Positions 1-6,689 of a stretch of DNA of 8,820 bases are shown one piece after another. Position 1 is the first letter of the stretch; every line of letters begins with the position of its first letter. Both the position numbers and the translations under genes were made by a program. The DNA comes from Pseudomonadota bacterium (GTDB taxonomy: Bacteria; Pseudomonadota; Gammaproteobacteria; Burkholderiales; Ferrovaceae), in contig JAJZHV010000036.1 of the NCBI GenBank assembly GCA_021804345.1, forward strand, positions 1-8,820, in the 5' to 3' direction. The notes under the pieces are model-generated. The model did not search any database. It saw only the letters and a program-made list of their open reading frames with translations, and was not told the DNA's origin.

Positions 1-1
1 A

Positions 2-592
2 GTCCTGCTGGTTGCTGGGGTGACGCTGGGCTTGGGGGGGTGGTGGCTGCACCATGCCGCGCCTCCCTTGGTGCTGGGGCCTGGTGTGGTGCGTGCGCAA
101 GGCACCCCAACCTTGCCCCCCTTTCGACTGGAGGCAACCCGCGGGGTTTTTTCCAACGCCGAATTGCAGGGTCGCTGGACCTTTCTTCTCTTCGGGTATA
201 CCCATTGTCCGGATGTTTGTCCCACCGATCTGGCCTTGCTGGATCGGGTGACGCGCGCCCTGGCGCAGCAGGGGCAAGAGCGTCTTCAGGTGGTCTTTGT
301 GTCGGTGGACCCGCAACGGGATTCGCTGGCCCTGTTGGGGCGTTTCGTTCCCGCCTTCAATCCGGCCTTCGTGGCCGCCACCGGTTCTGACGAGTCCCTG
401 CAGGCGCTGACCAAACCCTTGGGGGCCTATTTTGTACGTAATGAGCAGGAGGGTCCGGGCTACAGCGTGGACCATACCAGTGCCGTCTATTTGGTGGACC
501 CCCAGGGACGGTTGCAAGCCTCTTTCCAGATGCCGCAAACGCCGCAGCAGATGGCGCGTGACAGCTTAAGCCTGATGCGCTTCGGGCGCTAG
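2..592 (+). CDS. SCO1/SenC family copper chaperone (5' end outside window)
   Basis: Thioredoxin-fold copper protein of the SCO1/SenC/PrrC family, which delivers copper to (or reduces) the CuA site of cytochrome oxidase on the periplasmic face of the membrane. Numbering from the GTG at 20: the CxxxC copper/thiol motif is Cys63 and Cys67 in the segment FGYTHCPDVCPTD, and the third copper ligand is His152 in VDHTSAVYLVDP. The segment VVFVSVDPQRD (91-101) is also typical. The frame is open to the left edge and the residues before the GTG continue a hydrophobic stretch ending GLGGWWL, which reads as the N-terminal membrane anchor or signal. The true start is therefore probably to the left, and GTG 20 is not a convincing start. 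It ends 28 bp from the convergent oxidase-like gene at 621. That neighbour fits a copper-oxidase theme, but its substrate cannot be told from this window. Confidence 0.93.
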   Translation, partial: VLLVAGVTLGLGGWWLHHAAPPLVLGPGVVRAQGTPTLPPFRLEATRGVFSNAELQGRWTFLLFGYTHCPDVCPTDLALLDRVTRALAQQGQERLQVVFVSVDPQRDSLALLGRFVPAFNPAFVAATGSDESLQALTKPLGAYFVRNEQEGPGYSVDHTSAVYLVDPQGRLQASFQMPQTPQQMARDSLSLMRFGR

Positions 593-620
593 CCGTTCCC
601 GGAGGGAAGTGGTGGGGCTC

Positions 621-1139
621 TTACGGGTTGCTCGAGTCGGGTTTGGAAAACAGGGTCAGCACAATATTGGAAAAGTACACCATGAAGCCCACCGCCATGC
701 AGGTGCCGGCTAGGGCTACTACCGGACCGTACCAGTGATGCGCGGCGGTCATGGCCACTCGATCATGCAGCATCAGATAGCCTTCCCAACTGCCAAAGAC
801 CATCTGCGCGGTATAAAAACTGTAGACCCCGATAAATAGCCACCAAAAGGAATGCTGGACCAGTCGTTGCGAGTAGACGACCTTGCCGCTGAGTATTGGA
901 ATCAGGTAGTAGGTGGTTCCCATGGCCAGGGTGACCACCCCGCCCACCAGATTCATGTGCGCGTGGGCCAGGGGATCGATCATGTGCCCCGGGCCCCCAT
1001 AGGGACTACCAATGGAGTCCAGCCAGGCTCGGATGGGCGGGAACACCTGTAGCATGCCGTGCATGGCCCCGATGAAGAGCGAAGTGGCCGATACGATGAA
1101 AAACTTGAGAAGGCGGCGATTGTCTGGGTCTGGCGTCAT
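621..1139 (-). CDS. Short heme-copper oxidase subunit I-like membrane protein
   Basis: A 172-residue protein with about four predicted membrane helices (roughly residues 12-32, 60-82, 96-116 and 136-164). The His-rich segments HGMLQ (His27), AHAHMNLVGG (His59, His61) and AAHHWYG (His134, His135) resemble the heme-binding helices of cbb3-type cytochrome oxidase subunit I and related short proteins annotated as cbb3-type subunit I. Full subunit I has about 12 helices and over 450 residues, so this is a compact relative and not a complete oxidase core. The reading frame is clean with no sign of decay. The start at 1139 is the first ATG in frame before a stop about 60 bp upstream; its ribosome binding site is poor. 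It follows the 40-residue peptide gene (1264-1386) on the same strand with a strong hairpin between them. A heme-binding or redox-sensing role is inference; family assignment is by motif only. Confidence 0.72.
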   Translation of the reverse strand: MTPDPDNRRLLKFFIVSATSLFIGAMHGMLQVFPPIRAWLDSIGSPYGGPGHMIDPLAHAHMNLVGGVVTLAMGTTYYLIPILSGKVVYSQRLVQHSFWWLFIGVYSFYTAQMVFGSWEGYLMLHDRVAMTAAHHWYGPVVALAGTCMAVGFMVYFSNIVLTLFSKPDSSNP

Positions 1140-1218
1140 GGGTTCAGCGCGACACTCTGCCCGGCGGCAGGGGTCACGTGCTCGAATTGTTCAAAGAGAT
1201 AGATTCAGGCCAAGGGGT

Positions 1219-1253
1219 TGCGCCACCGTATTGCCGTGCAAAACGGTGGCGCA
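1219..1253 (-). other. Strong intercistronic hairpin
   Basis: A perfect 11-bp inverted repeat (1219-1229 with 1243-1253; arms TGCGCCACCGT / ACGGTGGCGCA read on the minus strand). It continues past one T-T mismatch into four more pairs (1231-1234 with 1238-1241), leaving a 3-nt loop. It starts 10 nt after the stop codon of the 40-residue peptide gene and lies about 80 nt before the oxidase-like gene. No run of T follows on either strand, so it is not a canonical intrinsic terminator. It is better read as an mRNA stabilising or processing element, or a partial terminator that would give more peptide than oxidase-like protein. The fold is visible in the sequence; the role is inferred. Confidence 0.6.
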
Positions 1254-1263
1254 GGATGCGGGA

Positions 1264-1386
1264 TTACTTTTTGCTATTTTTGCTGACGATATCCGCGCCC
1301 ATGCCACCTAATGTGGCGGACACGATGATACCCAGCACGAACAGGATGACGGGAATAAGCATATACCCTTTGTCCATGATTTCCAT
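1264..1386 (-). CDS. Small single-helix membrane protein, 40 residues
   Basis: ATG at 1386 to TAA at 1264 encodes 40 residues. It has a short polar start (MEIMDKGY), one hydrophobic helix (about residues 9-28, rich in Val/Ile/Leu with Gly) and a basic C-terminus (IVSKNSKK), suggesting an N-out/C-in membrane peptide by the positive-inside rule. The start is supported by a GAGGGGG ribosome binding site at 1392-1398, five bases upstream, the best such site on the minus strand here. It lies upstream of the heme-copper oxidase subunit I-like gene with a hairpin in between. Its size and shape resemble accessory subunits of terminal oxidases such as CcoQ or CydX, but I recognise no family. A membership in that complex is inference from position. 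Confidence 0.6.
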   Translation of the reverse strand: MEIMDKGYMLIPVILFVLGIIVSATLGGMGADIVSKNSKK

Positions 1387-1391
1387 ATTAA

Positions 1392-1398
1392 CCCCCTC
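1392..1398 (-). promoter_or_regulatory. Ribosome binding site of the 40-residue ORF
   Basis: GAGGGGG on the minus strand, five nucleotides before ATG 1386. It decides the start of the small ORF and is the main evidence that this short frame is translated. Confidence 0.6.
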
Positions 1399-1485
1399 AT
1401 TTTAATGGTTTTTTGAAAAAATACACCCACAGCCTCCGGGTTCTGGGCCACTCATGGTAACAAAAGCGGCGGCACAAGGCAATGC

Positions 1486-1491
1486 ATTATA
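1486..1491 (-). promoter_or_regulatory. Possible -10 box (TATAAT) for the small ORF/oxidase-like pair
   Basis: A perfect TATAAT on the minus strand, in the gap downstream of the BPSS1780-family gene (stop at 1514). A transcript from it would start near 1479 and carry a leader of about 93 nt before ATG 1386. No good -35 is visible at 16-18 bp. Two ATGCAT palindromes (1482-1487 and 1497-1502) sit on either side of the box. Because the BPSS1780 gene points the same way and no clear terminator follows it, readthrough is also possible. Confidence 0.35.
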
Positions 1492-1513
1492 AGGGCATGC
1501 ATCAAAGACCCGC

Positions 1514-2290
1514 TCACTCCACCCGGGTCCAGCGACTGTCCTCCAGATCCAGTACATCGCGAAAGATATCCTGGTAAGAGGCATAGACGGCAGCCACGAT
1601 GGTGGGAACAGCGATCATGAATAGAATTCCCCCCAGCAAGGGGACGGCAAAGGCCGTGGTGATGAACACCACCAGCAAGGCGCCCATGCCCAGGGAATAG
1701 GCCAGAAAGGGCAGGGTGTTCAGGGCGCAGGCCTGCCCGCTCAAGGCGAGTGCCTGAGCCGTGCTCATGTTGCTGAACACGAGCAGGGCGGGGGCAAACC
1801 AACCCATCATGAGCAAGAGGATCTGGATCAGGGATAACACGATAAACAAGGGCGTGAGTTGCCCCAGGAGCACCTGCAACTGATCCAGATTGCCGTTGCC
1901 GTCCAGTGTGAGATGTTGCAGCGCGTCCATTTGCTGCCCCCCCCAGAGGGTTAAAATCAGGGTGAGCAGCACTTCTCCCAGTAAATTGACGCCTCCCAGA
2001 CGAATCAGGCGAGCCGGTTGATTGAGAAAACCCGCAAACAGATGGCTGGCTTGCAGCGAGCGACCCTGGTCAATGGTGCGGCAACCCACCATCAGGCCGG
2101 CAAATAAAATGGGGAGCAAAATGGAAAAGAGGATGGGACCGATGACCATGACCAAAGAGCAGAGCAGGGAAAAGCCAAACCATAGGCTCATGGTTTTCAT
2201 CCAGCCGAAGGGGCTTTTAAAAACCAGCTGAAAGCCCTCGTAAATCCAGAGAAAGCCCCGGTAAAAGGGAACGCGTCGGGGCTTGATCAT
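1514..2290 (-). CDS. BPSS1780-family integral membrane protein
   Basis: A 258-residue polytopic membrane protein of the BPSS1780 family, whose function is unknown. Family-like features are the N-terminal amphipathic segment VPFYRGFLWIYEGFQLVFKSP (7-27, shown only in part by its G/W/F pattern) and the C-terminal YASYQDIF (236-243). Hydrophobic stretches at about 34-70, 98-117, 146-172 and 196-235 suggest five to six membrane helices. The start ATG 2290 overlaps the thrB stop as ATGA, so translation is probably coupled to thrB. The C-terminus ends in a short charged tail. No catalytic motif is seen, and the link with homoserine kinase is positional only. Confidence 0.82.
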   Translation of the reverse strand: MIKPRRVPFYRGFLWIYEGFQLVFKSPFGWMKTMSLWFGFSLLCSLVMVIGPILFSILLPILFAGLMVGCRTIDQGRSLQASHLFAGFLNQPARLIRLGGVNLLGEVLLTLILTLWGGQQMDALQHLTLDGNGNLDQLQVLLGQLTPLFIVLSLIQILLLMMGWFAPALLVFSNMSTAQALALSGQACALNTLPFLAYSLGMGALLVVFITTAFAVPLLGGILFMIAVPTIVAAVYASYQDIFRDVLDLEDSRWTRVE

Positions 2291-3228
2291 AGTGGCCAGA
2301 TGGGTTGTGTGTGCACGTGATGGGTAAGAATCTGTTCAAACCAGGCAGGATCGTGGGGCTGTACCATTTCGCTGGCCCGGGGCAGAAACTTGTCGTGGGA
2401 GCGGGACAGCCAGAAACGCAGCGCGGCAGCGCGCAGCAGGACTGGCCAAGCGGCTTTTTCCGCCGGACTCAAGGGACGTTGCGCCGCATAAGCGCGCAGC
2501 AAGGCCAGGGTGCGCACTGGATCAAGCCGGGCCTGGGGGGTCATGCACCAGTCATTGGCCACGATGGCCAGATCGTATAGCCAGGAGTCGGTGCCGGCAA
2601 AATAGAAATCGATGACCCCACCCACCTGCGCCTGATCAAACAGGACATTATCCCGAAACAGGTCGGCGTGAATCGGGCCTCGTGGCAATTCATCAAAGCG
2701 GTGCTGACCTTGAAAAGCCAGCTCCTGACGCAGTAAGGTTTGCTGCTGCGGAGTCAGAAAGCCCTGAATCAGACGACCGGTGGCGTGCCACCAGGCGGGG
2801 CCACGCGGGTTGGGGTGTTGCCCTGGGTAACTGGCTGCCCCCAGATGCAGGCGTGCCACCAGAGAACCCATGGCCTGACAATGGGCGGGCTCTGGATCCA
2901 TGCGCGATTGCCCCTGCAAGCGCGTGACCAGCGTAGCGGGTTTGCCACACAGGGTGGAAAACAGATGTCCCTGCCTGTCGGACAACGGCCGGGGGCAGGG
3001 CAAGTCGTGGGCGGCCAGATGGTCCATCAGATGTAGATAGTAGGGTAGTTCCTGGGGCTGAAGTTTTTCAAACAGGGTGAGGACGAAGCGTCCTTGCGTG
3101 GTGTCTACGAAGTAATTGGTGTTTTCGATCCCGGAGGAAATGGGAATCTGGGCTTGTACGGTGCCCACCGCATAGCCCGAAAGCCAGCGCGTCAGATCCG
3201 TGGGTGATACGGGAGTAAATACGGCCAT
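2287..3228 (-). CDS. thrB: Homoserine kinase, APH-fold type (ThrB)
   Basis: Phosphorylates L-homoserine with ATP to O-phospho-L-homoserine, the step before threonine synthase; cytoplasmic. The 313 residues match the length of the protein-kinase-like ThrB of pseudomonads. Visible motifs are SGIENTNYFV (32-41) and the following GRFVLTLFEK (46-55, strand with the ATP-binding Lys), the catalytic loop HADLFRDN (187-194) and the metal-binding IDF (206-208, Asp207). The start ATG 3228 was chosen because MAVFTPV is the family N-terminus. The frame stays open for 106 codons further upstream, but that stretch lies over the DUF2782 gene in another frame and is not protein-like. It follows DUF2782 by 22 bp and overlaps the BPSS1780-family gene by 4 bp. 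No strong ribosome binding site is visible. Confidence 0.95.
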   Translation of the reverse strand: MAVFTPVSPTDLTRWLSGYAVGTVQAQIPISSGIENTNYFVDTTQGRFVLTLFEKLQPQELPYYLHLMDHLAAHDLPCPRPLSDRQGHLFSTLCGKPATLVTRLQGQSRMDPEPAHCQAMGSLVARLHLGAASYPGQHPNPRGPAWWHATGRLIQGFLTPQQQTLLRQELAFQGQHRFDELPRGPIHADLFRDNVLFDQAQVGGVIDFYFAGTDSWLYDLAIVANDWCMTPQARLDPVRTLALLRAYAAQRPLSPAEKAAWPVLLRAAALRFWLSRSHDKFLPRASEMVQPHDPAWFEQILTHHVHTQPIWPL

Positions 3229-3250
3229 TGATGAAGAGACGCTCGAAAAC

Positions 3251-3661
3251 CTAGAACCGGAGAATGACCCAGCGGGGGACCTGAAATCCGGTGTCGAAAC
3301 TATCGTATCGGCGCCAGACATTGGAGCCTTCTTCGTCCACCAGATAATAGGGTGGTCCCACTTTGGGGGTAACCTTAATTTTGTAGAGGCGTCCGTTGAC
3401 GCGGTATTCCTCGAAAGTGGCGTTTTCGCGCTGGACGATGGTGACCTCCGGCTCCGGTGCGTTGGCCTCGGGCGACTCGGGAAGTGCTGCGCGCGGCGGT
3501 ACCGGGTCGGGGCGTTCGGGGCCGTAATCGGGTGGTGGCGGAGCATCGGGCAGGGGGGTGGAACCCTCCGGGGCAGCCCATGTCAGGGCGCTGGCGCAAG
3601 ACAGCACGGCTGTCAGCGCGAGGGCGTATCCAGGAAAATGACGGGCACGAAATGCGTTCAT
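3251..3661 (-). CDS. DUF2782 domain protein, exported
   Basis: A 136-residue protein of unknown function. It has an N-terminal signal peptide (basic MNAFRARH, hydrophobic core about 10-27, likely cut near Ala29/Ala30), a proline-rich linker (31-72) and the DUF2782 core (73-136) with the typical EEYRVNGRLYKIKVTP, VGPPYYLVDEEG and closing VPRWVILRF. There is no lipobox cysteine at the cleavage site, so it is probably periplasmic. The DUF2782 gene is commonly found beside thrB and polA in gammaproteobacteria, as here beside thrB. An in-frame TAG four codons before ATG 3661 rules out an upstream start. The ATG has no Shine-Dalgarno and sits where an extended -10 element would place the transcription start. 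Confidence 0.9.
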   Translation of the reverse strand: MNAFRARHFPGYALALTAVLSCASALTWAAPEGSTPLPDAPPPPDYGPERPDPVPPRAALPESPEANAPEPEVTIVQRENATFEEYRVNGRLYKIKVTPKVGPPYYLVDEEGSNVWRRYDSFDTGFQVPRWVILRF

Positions 3662-3667
3662 GGAAGG

Positions 3668-3676
3668 ATTCTAGCA
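3668..3676 (-). promoter_or_regulatory. Extended -10 promoter for DUF2782-thrB-BPSS1780 operon
   Basis: TGCTAGAAT on the minus strand is an extended -10 (TGn plus TAGAAT). The hexamer covers 3668-3673, which puts the predicted +1 at about 3661, the A of the DUF2782 ATG. No -35 consensus is present at 17 bp, as expected for extended -10 promoters. Together with the lack of a Shine-Dalgarno this suggests a leaderless mRNA. Confidence 0.4.
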
Positions 3677-3779
3677 GTCCCCCGAGGGTTCGTGGGGTTT
3701 AACTGTGAATCCATCGCCCCAGGGACCCCCACCGGGCAAGGCATTGGCCAGATGGATACCGGCAAACCCAGATAGGCAG

Positions 3780-3785
3780 TATAAT
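3780..3785 (+). promoter_or_regulatory. -10 box of the dusB-fis-purH-purD operon
   Basis: Perfect TATAAT 33 bp before the dusB ATG. The region at the -35 distance (about 3757-3762, TACCGG) is a poor match. The following discriminator (CTCCCG, 3786-3791) is C/G-rich, a feature of promoters under stringent (ppGpp) and growth-rate control, as at the dusB-fis promoter of E. coli. The predicted start is near 3792, giving a leader of about 26 nt that can form a 5-bp hairpin (GTTCG 3791-3795 with CGAAC 3802-3806). Confidence 0.55.
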
Positions 3786-3817
3786 CTCCCGTTCGTTCCA
3801 TCGAACCCGGTAAACCC

Positions 3818-4897
3818 ATGCGCATTGGCCCCTACCTGCTGAAAAATAATCTTCTGGTGGCACCCATGGCAGGGGTCACGGATCGCCCCTTTCGGCAATT
3901 ATGCAAGCAGATGGGCGCAGGGCTTGCTGTCTCGGAAATGGTGTCCTCTAATTCCTTGCTCTGGGGTTCCGAAAAAACCCGCCGGCGGGCCGATCATCGC
4001 GGCGAGGTAGAGCCCAAATCCGTTCAGATCGCCGGAGCCGACCCCCGATTGATGGCCGAAGCCGCCCGCTACAACGTGGATCAGGGGGCCCAGATCATCG
4101 ACATCAACATGGGTTGTCCCGCCAAAAAGGTGTGCAATGTCATGGCCGGTTCTGCCCTGTTGCAAAATGAGCCCTTGGTGCAACGCATTCTGGAAGCCGT
4201 GGTGGCGGCGGTGCCGGTACCGGTCACCCTCAAGATTCGCACCGGATGGGATCGTTCCCAGCGTAATGCACTGTCCGTGGCCCGCTTGGCCCAGGCTGCT
4301 GGTATCCAGGCGCTGGCCATTCATGGTCGGACGCGGGCCTGCGGATATACCGGCGAGGCCGAATACGACACCATTGCGGCCGTCGTGCAGGCGGTGCAGA
4401 TTCCCGTCATCGCCAATGGCGACATCACCTCCCCGCAAAAGGCCCGACAGGTGCTCCACTTAACCGGTGCCGCTGGGCTGATGATTGGCCGCGCGGCCCA
4501 GGGACGTCCCTGGATTTTTAGGGAAATCCAGCATTATCTGGCCACGGGAACCCTGTTGCCGGCTCCCGAAGTGCAAGAAATCCGACAGGTGATGGCCGGC
4601 CATCTGGAAGATCTGTATACCTTTTATGGCATCGAAACCGGCCTGCGGGTGGCACGCAAGCATATTAGTTGGTATACCCGGGGCCTGGCGGGTTCGGCAG
4701 CCTTTCGCCATGCCATGAATCAACTGCAGACCATTGGTGCGCAACGCCAGGCGGTGGATTTGTTCTTTCAACAGATTCTGGCGCAGGGGGCAACACGGCT
4801 CCACTATGCGGCCTCCGAGAGCTTCCTGCCAACCGGGAAGGCGCAGGCGCCAGCATCCCTTCTGGCCACGGAGGATTCCCGGGTGCTGGCCGCATGA
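3818..4897 (+). CDS. dusB: tRNA-dihydrouridine synthase B
   Basis: FMN-dependent enzyme that reduces uridine to dihydrouridine in the D-loop of tRNA using NADPH; cytoplasmic, TIM-barrel. Motifs match DusB closely: APMAGVTDRPFR (15-26, FMN site), VQIAGADP (69-76), INMGCPAKKV (96-105) with catalytic Cys100, KIRTGW (139-144), IHGRTRACGYTGEAEYD (168-184), IANGDI (198-203), MIGRAAQGRPWIFREIQHYL (222-241). The MRIGPY start is the usual DusB N-terminus, although no Shine-Dalgarno is visible before it. At 359 residues it is about 38 longer than E. coli DusB; the extra part is a low-complexity Ala/Ser/Thr-rich tail (about 325-359). The stop overlaps the fis start as ATGA. Confidence 0.97.
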   Translation: MRIGPYLLKNNLLVAPMAGVTDRPFRQLCKQMGAGLAVSEMVSSNSLLWGSEKTRRRADHRGEVEPKSVQIAGADPRLMAEAARYNVDQGAQIIDINMGCPAKKVCNVMAGSALLQNEPLVQRILEAVVAAVPVPVTLKIRTGWDRSQRNALSVARLAQAAGIQALAIHGRTRACGYTGEAEYDTIAAVVQAVQIPVIANGDITSPQKARQVLHLTGAAGLMIGRAAQGRPWIFREIQHYLATGTLLPAPEVQEIRQVMAGHLEDLYTFYGIETGLRVARKHISWYTRGLAGSAAFRHAMNQLQTIGAQRQAVDLFFQQILAQGATRLHYAASESFLPTGKAQAPASLLATEDSRVLAA

Positions 4898-5133
4898 CTC
4901 AAACCGAATCCGAACTCTCGGCCTGTGTGCGCCGTCTGGTTCAGGACTATTTCCAGCATCTGGAGGGCGAACCTTGCACCGGGGTGCACGACATGGTTTT
5001 GGAAAGTGTGGAAAAACCCTTGCTGGAGGTGGTGCTGCAACAGACCCAAGGCAATCAGACTCTGGCCTCGGAAATTCTGGGCATCAACCGCAGCACTTTG
5101 CGTAAAAAAATACAGCGTTACGGAATAAAATGA
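4894..5133 (+). CDS. fis: Fis nucleoid-associated DNA-binding protein
   Basis: Small dimeric helix-turn-helix protein that bends DNA and adjusts rRNA, tRNA and growth-related transcription. The 79 residues align with residues about 20-98 of E. coli Fis: the dimer helices ([11 protein letters not shown], 15-25; [15 protein letters not shown], 35-49) and the [30 protein letters not shown] (52-78 in position; recognition helix about 65-76). The N-terminal beta-hairpin of E. coli Fis, used to activate DNA invertases such as Hin, is absent, as in the short Fis of many beta- and other proteobacteria. The ATG overlaps the dusB stop and the TGA overlaps the purH start, both as ATGA, so translation is likely coupled to both neighbours. 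Confidence 0.95.
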   Translation: MTQTESELSACVRRLVQDYFQHLEGEPCTGVHDMVLESVEKPLLEVVLQQTQGNQTLASEILGINRSTLRKKIQRYGIK

Positions 5134-6689
5134 CCATCAAACGAGCATTGATCAGTGTATCCAACAAGCACGGTGCAGTGGAACTGGCGCGCGCCCTGCA
5201 TGCCCTGCACATCGAAATTTTGTCCACCGGAGGAACAGCGCGCCTGTTACGGGATGAGGGGGTTCCCGTGGTGGAAGTTTCCAACTTCACCGGCTTCCCT
5301 GAAATGCTGGATGGCCGGGTCAAGACCCTGCACCCCAAAATTCACGGTGGCTTGCTGGGGCGCCGCGATCTGCGCAGCCACACGGAGGCCATGGCCATTC
5401 ATGGCATCGAACCCATTGATCTGGTGGTGGTCAATCTGTATCCCTTTCGCGAGACCATTGCCAATCCGGAATGCACCCTGGAAGACGCTATCGAGAATAT
5501 CGATATCGGCGGGCCGGCCATGGTGCGCTCTGGCGCCAAAAATTATCACCATGTGGCCGTGTTGACCGACCCAGCGGACTATAAGCCGGTATTGGCCGAA
5601 CTCAAAAAAAACAAAGGTGGCTTATCCGATGCCACGCGCTTTCGCCTAGCGGTCAAGGCCTTTTCCCATACCGCCGAATACGACGGGGCCATTGCCAACT
5701 ATTTGTCTGGGGTGGCGCAGGGGGCCGACTTCGATGGCTACCCCGAGCGACTGCATCTGACGTTCTACAAGCATCAGGCCCTGCGCTATGGCGAAAACCC
5801 CCATCAGTCGGGAGCCTTTTACCGGGAGCCCGCACCGGCAGCGGGTGTGCTGGCCCAGTATCAACAACTGCAGGGCAAAGAACTCTCCTATAACAACATC
5901 GCCGATAGCGATGCCGCCTGGGAATGCGTGCGCACTCTAGAGTCTGGCGCCTGTGTCATCGTCAAACACGCCAATCCCTGTGGCGTCGCCCTGGGGGCAA
6001 CGCCCCGACTGGCCTATCAGGGGGCTTTTGCCACCGACCCCACCTCGGCCTTTGGCGGCATCATCGCCTTTAACCGCCCCGTGGATTTGGCAGTGGCCCA
6101 GGAACTGCTCAAGCAGTTCGTGGAAGTGTTGATCGCCCCGGAATACACCCCCGAGGCGTTGCAGGCGCTGGGCACCAAACCCAACCTGCGCGTCCTGCAA
6201 CTCCCCTTGGGGGAAGGCTCCAATGGCTGGGACCTGAAACGGGTGGGGGGTGGATTGCTGGTGCAAACCCCGGATACCTCGGTGTTGGAGGCGGAGCGCC
6301 TGAAAGTGGTGACCAAACGCCAACCCGATGCGCAGCAGATGGCCGATCTGCGTCTGGCTTTTCATGTGGCTCATTTCGTCAAGTCTAACGCCATCGTGTT
6401 CTGCGCCCATGGGCGCACGGTGGGTATTGGTGCCGGCCAGATGAGTCGGGTGGACAGCACCCGCATTGCCCGGCGCAAGGCCGAAGATGCCGGTCTGTCC
6501 TTGCAGGGCAGTGTGGCGGCCTCCGATGCCTTTTTCCCCTTTCGCGATGGCATTGATGTGATCGCCGAGGCCGGCATTCGAGCCATCATTCAGCCCGGGG
6601 GCAGCATCAAGGATGCCGAGGTGATTGCTGCGGCCGACGAACAGGGTATGGCCATGGTGGTGACCGGCATCCGTCACTTTCGCCACTGA
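5130..6689 (+). CDS. purH: Bifunctional AICAR formyltransferase / IMP cyclohydrolase
   Basis: Catalyses the last two steps of de novo purine synthesis: transfer of formyl from 10-formyl-THF to AICAR, then ring closure to IMP; cytoplasmic dimer. The 519 residues equal the family length. The N-terminal IMP cyclohydrolase part (about 1-195) shows STGGTARLL (32-40), [20 protein letters not shown] (55-74) and NIDIGGPAM (123-131). The C-terminal transformylase part (about 200-519) shows LRYGENPHQ (218-226), the catalytic Lys279-His280 in [14 protein letters not shown] (305-310), KSNAI (418-422) and GQMSRVDS (436-443). Start ATG 5130 overlaps the fis stop (ATGA). No residue of the active sites appears lost. 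Confidence 0.98.
   Translation: MTIKRALISVSNKHGAVELARALHALHIEILSTGGTARLLRDEGVPVVEVSNFTGFPEMLDGRVKTLHPKIHGGLLGRRDLRSHTEAMAIHGIEPIDLVVVNLYPFRETIANPECTLEDAIENIDIGGPAMVRSGAKNYHHVAVLTDPADYKPVLAELKKNKGGLSDATRFRLAVKAFSHTAEYDGAIANYLSGVAQGADFDGYPERLHLTFYKHQALRYGENPHQSGAFYREPAPAAGVLAQYQQLQGKELSYNNIADSDAAWECVRTLESGACVIVKHANPCGVALGATPRLAYQGAFATDPTSAFGGIIAFNRPVDLAVAQELLKQFVEVLIAPEYTPEALQALGTKPNLRVLQLPLGEGSNGWDLKRVGGGLLVQTPDTSVLEAERLKVVTKRQPDAQQMADLRLAFHVAHFVKSNAIVFCAHGRTVGIGAGQMSRVDSTRIARRKAEDAGLSLQGSVAASDAFFPFRDGIDVIAEAGIRAIIQPGGSIKDAEVIAAADEQGMAMVVTGIRHFRH

Noticed and set aside
577..589. Small GCGC/GCGC hairpin at the end of the SCO gene as a terminator
   Set aside because: Only four base pairs, inside the coding end, and no T-run follows.
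1397..1421. T6-G-A6 symmetric A/T tract in the leader of the small ORF as a hairpin terminator
   Set aside because: A one-base gap between the arms cannot form a normal loop and the tract is A/T only; at most it is a curved or AT-rich leader.
1402..1584. 60-codon minus-strand frame overlapping the end of the BPSS1780-family gene
   Set aside because: No ribosome binding site or recognisable motif, and it crosses the stop region of a real gene in another frame.
3229..3546. A 106-codon N-terminal extension of thrB in the same frame
   Set aside because: It overlaps the DUF2782 gene in a different frame, is rich in Pro/Ser/Arg without family similarity, and ThrB proteins start at the MAVFTPV position.
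2294..3755. Three copies of GGCCAGATGG (2294, 3013, 3746) as a possible dispersed or uptake repeat
   Set aside because: Two copies are inside the thrB coding region as ordinary codons, and three copies in a G+C-rich window are not enough for a repeat family.
5937..6686. 249-codon open frame antisense to purH
   Set aside because: His/Gly-rich shadow of the purH frame, without initiation signals or family motifs.
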